DNA of 64,000 nucleotides from assembly GCF_028291745.1 (NCBI RefSeq), contig NZ_JAQGNQ010000056.1, positions 124,001 through 188,000 on the forward strand, in the 5' to 3' direction. This document shows positions 19,871-29,085 of the stretch, piece by piece. Below the pieces are notes generated by a model. That model saw only the letters and a list, made by a program, of their open reading frames with translations, did no database searches and had not been told where the DNA came from. The stretch is from Ramlibacter sp. Its GTDB lineage: Bacteria > Pseudomonadota > Gammaproteobacteria > Burkholderiales > Burkholderiaceae_C. Both the position numbers and the translations under genes were made by a program. Numbering within the stretch: the stretch's first letter is position 1; each line of letters starts with the position of its first letter.

Positions 19871-20614
19871 TTATAGCCCGGCGAGAAAATCCTCGTCGAG
19901 CCGGGTCAGGCGCCCGGCCTGGCGGGCGGCGGCGATCAAGTCGGGCCGGTGCCGCGCAGTGATGGCCAGCCGCTGCCGGCGGCGCCAGGCACCGATCTGG
20001 GCGTGGTGGCCGGACAGCAGTTCGGCCGGCACCTTCTGCCCCTGCCATTCCTCGGGCCGGGTGTAGTGCGGGCAATCGAGCAGGCCGTCGAGCGCGGGGT
20101 TGAAGCTGTCTTCCTGGTGGCTGCCGGCGTCGTTCAGCACGCCGGGCTGCAGGCGCGCCACCGCATCGAGCAGTGCCATGGCCGCCAGTTCGCCGCCCGA
20201 GAGCACGAAATCGCCCAGGCTCAGTTGCACGTCGACGTGCGTGTCGATGAAGCGCTGGTCGATCCCCTCGTAGCGGCCGCACAGCAGGATGGCACCGGCA
20301 CTCGCCGACCAGCGCTCGACGCCGGCGTGATCCAGCCTCTCGCCGATCGGCGAGAAGAGAACCACGGGAGCGGCATCCGATCGCTCGGCCTTGAGCGCCG
20401 CGAGGCAGCGGGCCAGCGGCTCGGCCATCATCACCATGCCGGGGCCGCCGCCGAAAGGACGGTCGTCGACGCGCCGGTAATTGCCCTGCGCGAAATCGCG
20501 CAGGTTCCACAGGCGCACGTCGACCAGCCGGCCCTCGTACGCGCGGCGCGTCACGCCCGCCGCGAGGAAAGGCGCGAACAGTTCCGGAAACAGGGTGACG
20601 ACGTCGAAGCGCAT
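19871..20614 (-). CDS. trmD: tRNA (guanosine(37)-N1)-methyltransferase
   Basis: [13 protein letters not shown]..., [34 protein letters not shown]. Confidence 0.97.
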   Translation of the reverse strand: MRFDVVTLFPELFAPFLAAGVTRRAYEGRLVDVRLWNLRDFAQGNYRRVDDRPFGGGPGMVMMAEPLARCLAALKAERSDAAPVVLFSPIGERLDHAGVERWSASAGAILLCGRYEGIDQRFIDTHVDVQLSLGDFVLSGGELAAMALLDAVARLQPGVLNDAGSHQEDSFNPALDGLLDCPHYTRPEEWQGQKVPAELLSGHHAQIGAWRRRQRLAITARHRPDLIAAARQAGRLTRLDEDFLAGL

Positions 20615-20626
20615 GTCGGTTCGCGT

Positions 20627-21658
20627 TCAGCGCGCCCGGACCGCAAGCCCGCCGCCTCGCCGGCGGGTCACCCATGCTTCGACCGTGTACCAGGAAGCAG
20701 CGGCTAATGCGAGGCTGAGGGGGCCGCCGACCAGGAGCACGTCGTCCCAGCGATAGCGGCAGTCCTCGCGCAGGTAGTAGAAGACGGGATAGTGCCACAG
20801 GTACAGGCCGTACGAGAGCTTGCCCAACCAGACCAGCAAGGGCCGCGAGAGCATCTGCGCCAGTTGCGAGGAACGGTCCCGCACCGCGAACAGCGCGGCA
20901 GCGGTGGCGACTTCCACCAGGCTCATGCCCCACGTCATCACCGAGAAGTCCTGCCACTGGAAGCGCAGGCACAGCATCGCCGCCGCCGGCAGCCAAAGCG
21001 TCCAGGGCTGCAGGCTGCGCAGCCCCAGTCGCCAGCGCGCATCGCGCAGCGCCGCTGCGAGCCACGCCCCCAGCATCAGGCCCGACAGGCGCGTGTCGGT
21101 CGGGTAGTAGACCTCCTGCCAACCATGTCCCAGCACCAGCCAGAACCACCGCAGCACGGTGGCGAGCAGCCAGCCGACGGCCAGCACCGCCGGCAGGGAA
21201 GCCCCCTTCCAGCGCCGGAATGCGCCCCAGAGCAGCAAGGGCCACAGCAGGTAGAAATGCATTTCCACCGCCAGCGACCACGTGTGGCTGACGAAGCGCG
21301 GCATCCCCCACCAGGCGACGCCGTAGTCGGATAGATAGACAGCCGCGAGAGCCGCCTGGCTGCCGTGGTCCCGCACCTCGGGCCAGAGCCGGGGCGCCAC
21401 CAGCACGTAGACAGCGAGCATCGTCAGCAAGGGCGGCGTCAGCCGCAGCAGGCGCCGCCGCCAGAACGCCGCCAGCTCGATGCGTCCGAAGACCGCCAGT
21501 TCCGCGAGCAGCAGCGATGTGATCAGGTAGCCGCTCAGGACGAAGAAGACGTCGACGCCGAGAAATCCGCCCGAGGCCAGCGGGGCTCGCGCGTGGAACA
21601 GCATCACGGCCAGGATGGCCACGGCGCGCAGGCCGTCCAGCGCTGGGTTGTACTTCAT
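20627..21658 (-). CDS. acyltransferase family 3 (OafA/YrhL-like) membrane protein
   Basis: KYNPALDGLRAVAILAVMLFHARAPLASGGFLGVDVFFVLSGYLIT; ~10 TM pattern. Confidence 0.93.
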   Translation of the reverse strand: MKYNPALDGLRAVAILAVMLFHARAPLASGGFLGVDVFFVLSGYLITSLLLAELAVFGRIELAAFWRRRLLRLTPPLLTMLAVYVLVAPRLWPEVRDHGSQAALAAVYLSDYGVAWWGMPRFVSHTWSLAVEMHFYLLWPLLLWGAFRRWKGASLPAVLAVGWLLATVLRWFWLVLGHGWQEVYYPTDTRLSGLMLGAWLAAALRDARWRLGLRSLQPWTLWLPAAAMLCLRFQWQDFSVMTWGMSLVEVATAAALFAVRDRSSQLAQMLSRPLLVWLGKLSYGLYLWHYPVFYYLREDCRYRWDDVLLVGGPLSLALAAASWYTVEAWVTRRRGGGLAVRAR

Positions 21659-21714
21659 TGCGCGCGATGCTGCCGAAGAAGGCAGACCCTGTCGAGTCTG
21701 CTGTTGCACGGCTG

Positions 21715-22308
21715 CTAATAGTCCGCTTGCCAGTCGACGTTGATGCGGCGCCCGGGCAGGTCCACGCCATCGACATAGGCAGCCACGAAGGGCAGCATGC
21801 GTTCGAGCGTCTTGCCGCCCTCTTCGTATTCGAGCACCAGCACGGAATGCGGCCCGGTGGCCATCAGTTCCTTCACGCGCCCCAGGTGCACGCCTTCGCG
21901 ATTGAAGACGTCGAGTCCCAGCAGGTCAACCCAGTAGAACTCGTCCTCCTGCGCCGTCGGGAAGGAGGAACGCGGAATGAACACGCGGGCGCCGCGCAAT
22001 GCCTCGGCCCCACTGCGGTCTTCCACGCCATCGGCGCGGGCGACCACGGTGTCGGAATGCTCCTTGATCTCGCGCACCCGCAGCAGCACCGTGCCGGTGA
22101 AGGCTTGCGGGCCTCGCTCGGAAGCTTGCAGGTACCAGCGGGTCGAAGAGAACAGCGCCTGCGGGTCGGCGCTGTGGGGGAGGACCTTGAACCAGCCCTT
22201 GATCCCCCAGGCATCGGCGATGCGCCCGACTTCGATGGCGTCCGCGGGCAGTTCCGCGGGCTCGATCTGCGCCGGCAGCGTGGCTGCCGGGCGGCCGGGT
22301 GCGGCCAT
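21715..22308 (-). CDS. rimM: ribosome maturation factor RimM
   Basis: EVGRIADAWGIKGWFKVLP, EFYWVDLLGLDVFN, LPFVAAYVDGVD. Confidence 0.95.
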   Translation of the reverse strand: MAAPGRPAATLPAQIEPAELPADAIEVGRIADAWGIKGWFKVLPHSADPQALFSSTRWYLQASERGPQAFTGTVLLRVREIKEHSDTVVARADGVEDRSGAEALRGARVFIPRSSFPTAQEDEFYWVDLLGLDVFNREGVHLGRVKELMATGPHSVLVLEYEEGGKTLERMLPFVAAYVDGVDLPGRRINVDWQADY

Positions 22309-22314
22309 GGCGCC

Positions 22315-22599
22315 TTAAGCCTGTGCCGGGGCGGCTTCAGCGGCCGCCGGAGCAGCCTGGCCGGCCGCATCCTTGAGCAGGCGTTCGACCGTGGGCGAAG
22401 CCTGCGCGCCGACGCCGCGCCAGTAGGTCAGGCGGTCCTGCGCCACGCGCATCTTTTCCTCGCCATCCTTGGCCAGGGGGTTGTAGAAACCCAGGCGCTC
22501 GATGAAGCGGCCGTCACGGCGCACGCGCTTGTCGGCGACGACGATGTTGTAGAACGGGCGGGACTTGGCGCCGCCGCGGGAGAGTCGAATGACGACCAT
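22315..22599 (-). CDS. rpsP: 30S ribosomal protein S16
   Basis: [41 protein letters not shown]. Confidence 0.97.
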   Translation of the reverse strand: MVVIRLSRGGAKSRPFYNIVVADKRVRRDGRFIERLGFYNPLAKDGEEKMRVAQDRLTYWRGVGAQASPTVERLLKDAAGQAAPAAAEAAPAQA

Positions 22600-22733
22600 G
22601 ATTTATCCTTCGGGTGGATGCAAGGGTTTCGCTACGAAACCAGCAATTGATTCCTGCGACGTTGAGACACGCGACTAGGCCACCCGGCCAGCGACACGCC
22701 GCAAAGCCGACGATTATAACTTCCTTCCACCCA

Positions 22734-23261
22734 ATGCTCATTCTGCGGCCCAGTACCGACGGGGATCTCCCCGCCATCACTGCCATTTACGCCCATCATG
22801 TGTCCCACGGCACGGGCACTTTCGAGACCGTGTCACCGAGCGAGGCCGACATGGCGGCACGCCGCGCCGACGTGCTCGCCAAGGACCTGCCCTACCTCGT
22901 GGCCGATCTCGACGGCCGCGTGCTGGGCTTCGCCTACTGCCAGTGGTTCAAGCCGCGCCCGGCCTACCGCTACTCGGCCGAGGACTCGATCTACCTCGAC
23001 CCCGACGCAGCGGGGCAGCGCATCGGCAACAAGCTGCTGTCCGAACTCGTGCGGCACGCCCATGCCGCGGGCGTGCGCAAGCTGATCGCCGTGATCGGCG
23101 ACTCGGGCAACGTGCGTTCGATCGGCGTGCACCGGGCCGTGGGCTTTCGCCACGTGGGCACCATCGAGGCCTGCGGCTGGAAGTTCGGCCGCTGGCTCGA
23201 CATCGTGCTGATGGAAAAATCGATCGGCGAAGGCAGCCGCACCCCGCCGGAGGCCGCATGA
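22734..23261 (+). CDS. GNAT N-acetyltransferase (phosphinothricin acetyltransferase-like)
   Basis: LRPSTDGDLPAITAIYAHHVSHGTGTFE, EDSIYLDPDAAGQRIGNKLLSELV. Confidence 0.9.
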   Translation: MLILRPSTDGDLPAITAIYAHHVSHGTGTFETVSPSEADMAARRADVLAKDLPYLVADLDGRVLGFAYCQWFKPRPAYRYSAEDSIYLDPDAAGQRIGNKLLSELVRHAHAAGVRKLIAVIGDSGNVRSIGVHRAVGFRHVGTIEACGWKFGRWLDIVLMEKSIGEGSRTPPEAA

Positions 23262-23704
23262 AGAACAAGACCCTGGCCGCCTGGCTGGCCTTCCTCGGCG
23301 GCCCCATCGGCCTGCACCGTTTCTACCTGCACGGCGTGCGCGACCTCCTGGGCTGGCTGCTGCCGCTCCCCACGGTGATGGGCGTCTACGGCGTGCTGCG
23401 CATGCGCGACCTGGGGCAGGACGATGTCTTGAGCTGGCTGCTGGTGCCGCTGCTCGGGTTCACCTTCGCCGCCTGCTGCCTCACGGCGATCGTCTATGGC
23501 CTGAAGAAGCCGGAGGACTGGAACGCCCGCTTCAATCCGAAGGCCGACCCCGAAGCCGCGGCCGGCCAGACCCGCTGGGCGACCGTCTGGGCGATCGCGC
23601 TGGCCCTGATGGTCGGCGCCACCGTCCTCATGACCAGCATCGCGATCAGCTTCCAGGCGTACTTCGAGAACCAGGTGGAGGAAGGGCGGGCGATTTCGCA
23701 GTAA
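23258..23704 (+). CDS. TM2-like domain membrane protein
   Basis: KNKTLAAWLAFLGGPIGLHRFYLHGVRD; overlaps upstream gene (ATGA). Confidence 0.75.
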   Translation: MKNKTLAAWLAFLGGPIGLHRFYLHGVRDLLGWLLPLPTVMGVYGVLRMRDLGQDDVLSWLLVPLLGFTFAACCLTAIVYGLKKPEDWNARFNPKADPEAAAGQTRWATVWAIALALMVGATVLMTSIAISFQAYFENQVEEGRAISQ

Positions 23705-23723
23705 GGGCCGTCGAATGCGGACA

Positions 23724-23835
23724 ACCGGACGCAGAAGGCGCAGAAACTTCGCAGAAGTCGCAGAAGAGAAAGATCAAGATTTTCTTGAATTCCTTTTGCG
23801 ACTTCTGCGTAACTTCCGCGCCTTCTGCGTCCGGT
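23724..23835. repeat. 112-bp inverted repeat of CGCAGAAG family, copy 2
   Basis: 18-bp perfect arms ACCGGACGCAGAAGGCGC / GCGCCTTCTGCGTCCGGT with further inner CGCAGAAGTCGCAGAAG / CTTTTGCGACTTCTGCG pairing. Confidence 0.85.
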
Positions 23836-23845
23836 GGCTGGAAGT

Positions 23846-24856
23846 TCAGAACAGCTTCAAGCTCACCCAATAGGCAATCGCCGCCACGAACGCGCTCGCC
23901 GGGATCGTGAAGATCCACGCCCAGACGATGTTGCCGGCCACGCCCCAGCGCACGGCGCTCATGCGCTGCGTGGAGCCCACGCCGACGATCGCGCCAGTGA
24001 TCGTGTGGGTGGTCGACACCGGGATGCCCAGCGCGGTCGCGAGGAACAGCGTCAGCGCGCCGCCGGTCTCGGCGCAGAAGCCACCCACCGGCTTGAGCTT
24101 GGTGATCTTCTGGCCCATGGTCTTGACGATGCGCCAGCCGCCGAACATGGTGCCCAGGCCCATGGCGGTGTAGCAGCAGATGATCACCCAGGCCGGCGGC
24201 ATCGCCGCGCTCTGCGCCACGTGGCCCGTGCCGATCAGCAGCATCCAGATGATGCCGATGGTCTTCTGCGAATCGTTGCCGCCGTGGCCCAGGCTGTAGG
24301 CGCCGGCGGAAATCAGCTGCAGCCGGCGGAACCACTTGTCGACCTTGCTGGGGCGCGTGGACCGGCAGATGTTGGCGACGATCACCATCATCAGCGAACC
24401 GAGCACGAAGCCGAGCACCGGCGAGACGAAGATGAAGATCACCGTCTTCCAGATGCCTTCGGCCACCAGCGCGCTGGCGCCGGCCTTGGCGATCACGGCG
24501 CCGCAGATGCCGCCGATCAGCGCGTGCGAGGAACTGCTCGGGATGCCGTACCACCAGGTGATGAAGTTCCAGGCGATGGCTCCCATCAGGGCACCGAACA
24601 CCACGTGCACGTTGACCACCCCGGGCTCGACCACCCCCTTGCCGATCGTGGCGGCCACGCTCAGGTGGAAGACGAACAGCGCGACGACGTTGAAGAAGGC
24701 GGCAAACACCACGGCCTGCGCTGGCTTGAGCACGCCGGTGGAAACGACGGTGGCGATCGAGTTGGCGGCATCGTGGAAGCCGTTCATGAAGTCGAACACC
24801 AGGGCGATCGCCACCAGCAGGACGACGACCCACAGGGCCGCTTGCGTTGAGCTCAT
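23846..24856 (-). CDS. inorganic phosphate transporter, PiT family
   Basis: FDFMNGFHDAANSIATVVSTGVLKPAQAV; GGNDSQKTIGII. Confidence 0.95.
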   Translation of the reverse strand: MSSTQAALWVVVLLVAIALVFDFMNGFHDAANSIATVVSTGVLKPAQAVVFAAFFNVVALFVFHLSVAATIGKGVVEPGVVNVHVVFGALMGAIAWNFITWWYGIPSSSSHALIGGICGAVIAKAGASALVAEGIWKTVIFIFVSPVLGFVLGSLMMVIVANICRSTRPSKVDKWFRRLQLISAGAYSLGHGGNDSQKTIGIIWMLLIGTGHVAQSAAMPPAWVIICCYTAMGLGTMFGGWRIVKTMGQKITKLKPVGGFCAETGGALTLFLATALGIPVSTTHTITGAIVGVGSTQRMSAVRWGVAGNIVWAWIFTIPASAFVAAIAYWVSLKLF

Positions 24857-24863
24857 GCCGACC

Positions 24864-25511
24864 TCAGGAGTTCTCGAGGACGATGCCCTCGACGACGTTG
24901 GCCACGTCCTCGCACTTGTCGGTGATGGTCTCCAGCAGCTCGTAGATCGCCTTGAGCTTGAGCACTTCGCGCACGTCCGGCTCTTCGCGGAACAGCTTGC
25001 TAAGCGCCGAGCGCATCACGCGGTCGGCGTCGGACTCGAGCTTGTCGATTTCCTCGCAGGTCTTCAGGGCCGCGGTGGCGCAGTTAGGATCCGACAGGCG
25101 CGACAGCAGGCTCACCGCCTCCTTCACCCGCTCGCAGCAGCGCACGCTCAGGTCGGTCAGGCGCGTGATCTCCTCGGTCATGTGCCGCACGTCGTACAGC
25201 GCCATGGTCTCGGCCGAATCCTGGATCAGGTCGGCCACGTCGTCCATGGTGTTGATCAGCGTGTGGATCTGCTCGCGGTCGATCGGGGTGATGAAGGTCG
25301 AGTGGATCAACCGGTTCACCTCGTGCGTCACCTTGTCCGCCGCGCGCTCGGCGTGGTCGACCTCGCGGTTGTACTGCTCGCGCAGATTGATGTCGTTGTA
25401 GTTCGCGACCAGGTTGGAGAAGGCGTGGGCGCCTTCCACCATGCGCTCGGCATGCTGGTTGAACATTTCGAAGAAGTTGCCTTCTTTTGGGAGCAGTTTC
25501 TTGAAGAGCAT
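24864..25511 (-). CDS. DUF47-family (PhoU-like) phosphate transport regulator
   Basis: Adjacent to pit; VDHAERAADKVTHEVNRLIHSTFITPIDREQIHTLINTMDDVADLIQDSAE. Confidence 0.92.
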   Translation of the reverse strand: MLFKKLLPKEGNFFEMFNQHAERMVEGAHAFSNLVANYNDINLREQYNREVDHAERAADKVTHEVNRLIHSTFITPIDREQIHTLINTMDDVADLIQDSAETMALYDVRHMTEEITRLTDLSVRCCERVKEAVSLLSRLSDPNCATAALKTCEEIDKLESDADRVMRSALSKLFREEPDVREVLKLKAIYELLETITDKCEDVANVVEGIVLENS

Positions 25512-25591
25512 GGGGGAGGAGCGCGCCGGAGGATGTCGTTATGCAAACCGCAGGCAGTTTACCTGCGGGGTCGCCTTGCCCATTGCGGAAT

Positions 25592-26239
25592 ATGAAATAC
25601 AGCACGCCCTACCGATTCTCCGAAGGCCTGGTCTTCGTCGACGAACACCTGCTGGTGATGGACAAGCCCTCGGGCCTGCTGGCCGTGCCTGGCCGCGGCG
25701 AGGACAAGCAGGACTGTCTTTCCGCGCGTGCCCAGCGCCTGTGGCCCGACGCGCTGATCGTGCACCGGCTGGACATGGCCACCTCGGGCCTGGTCCTCAT
25801 GGGCCGCGGCCTGCACATGCAGCGCGTGCTGAGCCGCGCCTTTGCCGACCGCGCCGTGGCCAAGCGCTACGAGGCAGTCGTCGCCGGCACGATCCCCGGG
25901 GATGAAGGCATGATCGACCTCCCCGTTGGCCGTGACTGGCCGAATCGCCCGCAGCAGAAGGTCGACCCCGAGCAGGGCCGGCCCAGCGTGACCCACTGGC
26001 GCGTGCTGGAGCGCGGCGACGACAGCACGCGGCTGGCGCTGGAGCCGGTGACCGGCCGCACCCACCAGTTGCGCGTGCACCTGCAGGCGATCGGCCATCC
26101 GATCCTGGGGGATGCGCTCTATGCGCCGACCACGGTGCGCGAGCGCTCAGACCGGTTGGCGCTGCACGCGACGGGCCTGGCATTGGCGCATCCGGCAAGC
26201 GGCGAGCCACTGGTTTTCGCCAGCGCCGCGCCGTTCTAG
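25592..26239 (+). CDS. RluA-family pseudouridine synthase
   Basis: VHRLDMATSGLVLMGR catalytic motif; GRTHQLRVHLQAIGHPILGDALY. Confidence 0.92.
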   Translation: MKYSTPYRFSEGLVFVDEHLLVMDKPSGLLAVPGRGEDKQDCLSARAQRLWPDALIVHRLDMATSGLVLMGRGLHMQRVLSRAFADRAVAKRYEAVVAGTIPGDEGMIDLPVGRDWPNRPQQKVDPEQGRPSVTHWRVLERGDDSTRLALEPVTGRTHQLRVHLQAIGHPILGDALYAPTTVRERSDRLALHATGLALAHPASGEPLVFASAAPF

Positions 26240-26260
26240 CAACTTGCGTACGATGCGCGC

Positions 26261-27019
26261 ATGACCCAGCGACACCTCACCATCCTCACCGGCGCCTCGC
26301 GCGGCATGGGCCTCGCCATGGCGCGGCAGCTGCTGGCCAGTGGCCACGACCTCCTGTGCCTCTCGCGCAAGACCAGCGACGAACTCGCGGCCCAGGCCAC
26401 GCAGGCCGGCCGCAGCTGCGAGCAGTGGCCGCAGGACCTGGCCCGCGCCGACACGGCCGCAGCGCGGCTCGAAGCCTGGCTGAAGCCGCAGGACAGCGGT
26501 GAGCTGGCGTCGGTCACCCTGATCAACAACGCCGGCATGATTCCGCGCATCGCGCCGGTCGAAGCCATTGCGGCCGCCGACCTGGCCGAGGCCATGCGGG
26601 TGGACCTGGAAGCGCCGATGCTGCTGACGGCGGCCTTCCTGCGCGCGACGGCCGCCTGGGCGATGCCGCGGCGCATCCTCAACATCTCCTCGGGCCTGGG
26701 CCGGCGCGCCATGGCATCGCAGGCGGTCTATTGCGCAGCGAAAGCCGGCATGGACCACTTCACCCGCTGCGTGGCACTGGAGCAGGAGCAACTGCCGCAC
26801 GGCGCGCGCATCTGCTCGCTGGCCCCGGGCGTGATCGATACCGACATGCAGGTGCAGCTGCGCGGGGCGGATGCCTCGCAGTTCCCCGACCGCGGCAACT
26901 TCGTGGGCCTGAAGGAGAAGGGCATGCTGGCGTCGCCGCAGGAGGCCGCGGCGCGCATCATCGCCTTCCTGCAGCGGGAAGACTTCGGGCGCAATCCGGT
27001 GGCCGACGTGCGCGATTGA
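26261..27019 (+). CDS. SDR-family oxidoreductase
   Basis: TGASRGMGLAMA, NNAGMIP, NISSGLG, YCAAKAGMDH. Confidence 0.93.
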   Translation: MTQRHLTILTGASRGMGLAMARQLLASGHDLLCLSRKTSDELAAQATQAGRSCEQWPQDLARADTAAARLEAWLKPQDSGELASVTLINNAGMIPRIAPVEAIAAADLAEAMRVDLEAPMLLTAAFLRATAAWAMPRRILNISSGLGRRAMASQAVYCAAKAGMDHFTRCVALEQEQLPHGARICSLAPGVIDTDMQVQLRGADASQFPDRGNFVGLKEKGMLASPQEAAARIIAFLQREDFGRNPVADVRD

Positions 27020-27035
27020 AGCGCGGCTTCTCGCA

Positions 27036-27108
27036 GGCTGGGCTGCCGACAGGCACCCCAGCGCTGCGCCGGGAAAGCTGGGGTTCGCTGACGCGAAGCC
27101 CAGCCTAC
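27036..27108. repeat. REP-like palindromic pair
   Basis: GGCTGGGCTGCCGACAGGCACCCCAGC...GCTGGGGTTCGCTGACGCGAAGCCCAGCCTAC. Confidence 0.75.
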
Positions 27109-27112
27109 GACA

Positions 27113-27841
27113 TCAATCGCCCTGGAATCCTTCGGCCCGCGCCGTCAGTACCAGCGTATCCCGATACCCCGCCTGCGCCACCGGCTGGATCGGGGTGGAT
27201 TCGTGGATCACGCGGGCGTCGTCCAGCAGCAGCAGGCTCCAGGGCTCGGTCAGCGTGAAGCGCTGGCCGGCCGGGCCGTCGGACTGGAAGACGCGGGTCT
27301 CACCGCCCTTGATGCCCTCGCGCGCGATCAGGAACACCGCCACCAGGTCGACGCCATCGCGATGCGCGCCCTCGGGCGTCGGCCGACCGATGCCGCCTTC
27401 GGTGTCGATGCGGAACTGGTGCGCCTCCAGGAACCACGGCTGCGGCCCGCGCACATCGCTGGCCACCTGCGCCATCGCTGCAAGAAGCCGGGTCCATGCC
27501 GGTTGCGCGACGAGGCCCGCTTCCATGGGCTCGAACCAGCGCTGCATGCCGCCATGCAGCGCGTTGTATTCCACGGGCTGCCAGTGGGCGCGATGCGGTG
27601 CCAGCGCCACGCCGCTGTCTCGCGCGACGAAGCAGGAGTGGCGCCGCCGCCGATAGCGGCCGCCGTCCTTGAGGTACTGGTCCGGGGGCAGCGCGCCCCA
27701 CGTGGTGCGCAGCGCCATCAGCTCTTCGAGGCTGCAGCCGCTCCATTGCGCCACGCCTTGCGGACTGAGCACCGCATAGCCCTGCTGGCGCAGCAGGGCG
27801 GTGAGTTGATCGGGATAGGTATAGGCAGGCCGCAGGAGCAT
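27113..27841 (-). CDS. 2OG-Fe(II) dioxygenase-family protein
   Basis: HRDG (HxD)...VIHESTPI...GYRDTLVLT facial-triad pattern. Confidence 0.82.
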   Translation of the reverse strand: MLLRPAYTYPDQLTALLRQQGYAVLSPQGVAQWSGCSLEELMALRTTWGALPPDQYLKDGGRYRRRRHSCFVARDSGVALAPHRAHWQPVEYNALHGGMQRWFEPMEAGLVAQPAWTRLLAAMAQVASDVRGPQPWFLEAHQFRIDTEGGIGRPTPEGAHRDGVDLVAVFLIAREGIKGGETRVFQSDGPAGQRFTLTEPWSLLLLDDARVIHESTPIQPVAQAGYRDTLVLTARAEGFQGD

Positions 27842-27870
27842 GCCGCGAGCTTAACGAATCGCGCTGCCCC

Positions 27871-28152
27871 TCATTGCGTCACCGTCACGCCCTTCCAGAA
27901 CGCCACCCGGTCCTTCACCATCTCGGCCTCCGGCTTGGGATCGGGGTAGTACCAGACTGCTTCCGGGTTCAACTCGCCGTTCACCATCAGCGAGTAGTAG
28001 CTGGCCTGCCCTTTCCACGGACAGCTCGTGCGGTGGTTGCTGAAGGTGACGTACTCGCGCTTGAGCGCGCTGGCGGGGAAGTAGTGGTTGCCTTCCACGA
28101 CCACCGTGTCGTCGCTCTCCGCCACGGTCACGCCCTTCCATATGGCTTTCAT
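27871..28152 (-). CDS. DUF427 domain-containing protein
   Basis: MKAIWKGVTVAESDDTVVVEGNHYFP...TSCPWKGQASYY. Confidence 0.88.
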   Translation of the reverse strand: MKAIWKGVTVAESDDTVVVEGNHYFPASALKREYVTFSNHRTSCPWKGQASYYSLMVNGELNPEAVWYYPDPKPEAEMVKDRVAFWKGVTVTQ

Positions 28153-28164
28153 GCGGATCTCCTT

Positions 28165-29085
28165 TCAGGGCGCGTGCAGCCAGTGCACGCTGAACAGGCG
28201 CGCGGGATCGGTCCACACCGGCCCCGGACGGAAGCCGGCGCGCCGCGCCAGCGCGCGCAGGCCCTCGATGGTGAACTTGTACGAGTTCTCGGTCTGCAGG
28301 CTCTCGCCTTCGTCGAGCGAAAAGCGCTGGCCGGCAAACGCGACCTCCTGCCGCACCCGGCTCAGCAGGTGCATCTCGATGCGTTGCCGCGGCGCGTTAT
28401 AGCAAGCGTAGTGGGCGAACTGCGGCAGCACGAAGTTGGCGCCCAGCTCGCGGTTGGCGCGCGCCAGCAAGTTCAGGTTGAAGGCCGCGGTCACGCCTTG
28501 CGCGTCGTTGTACGCGGCGTGCAGCACCTGCGGATCCTTGACCAGGTCGGCGCCCAGCAGCAGCGCGCCGCCGCGCAGCATTTCGGCCGCGCGCTGCAGA
28601 AAGACCAGCGCTTCTTCGGGCGTGAAGTTCCCGATGGTGGAGCCGGGAAAGAAGCCGATGCGCTGGCCCGTGCCGCGCGCCGGCGGCAGCTGCAGCGCCT
28701 GCGTGTAGTCGGCCACGACGGGTTGCACGTCGAGCCCCGCGAATTCGCCGCGCAGGATGCCGGCGGCGTCGCGCAGATGCTCGCCCGAGATGTCGATCGG
28801 CAGGTAGCGCGCCGGCGCCTTGAAGGCCTGCAGCAGCAGCCGCACCTTGCGCAGCGAGCCGGCGCCGAATTCGACGATCTCCGCCCCGCGCCCGGCCAGC
28901 GCCGCGATCTCTCCCGCGCGGTCCTGCAGGATCTGCAGTTCGCTGCGCGTGGGGTAGTACTCGGGCAGCTCGCAGATGCGGTCGAACAGCCGCGAGCCCT
29001 CGATGTCGTAGAAGTACTTGGGTGAGATGCTGTGCGGGCGGGTCGCCAGACCAGCGATGAGGTCGCGGGCGAATTCGCTCAGCAT
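28165..29085 (-). CDS. egtD: L-histidine N(alpha)-methyltransferase EgtD
   Basis: PKYFYDIEGSRLFDRICELPEYYPTRSE, EFGAGSLRKVRLLLQA, PGSTIGNF. Confidence 0.92.
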   Translation of the reverse strand: MLSEFARDLIAGLATRPHSISPKYFYDIEGSRLFDRICELPEYYPTRSELQILQDRAGEIAALAGRGAEIVEFGAGSLRKVRLLLQAFKAPARYLPIDISGEHLRDAAGILRGEFAGLDVQPVVADYTQALQLPPARGTGQRIGFFPGSTIGNFTPEEALVFLQRAAEMLRGGALLLGADLVKDPQVLHAAYNDAQGVTAAFNLNLLARANRELGANFVLPQFAHYACYNAPRQRIEMHLLSRVRQEVAFAGQRFSLDEGESLQTENSYKFTIEGLRALARRAGFRPGPVWTDPARLFSVHWLHAP

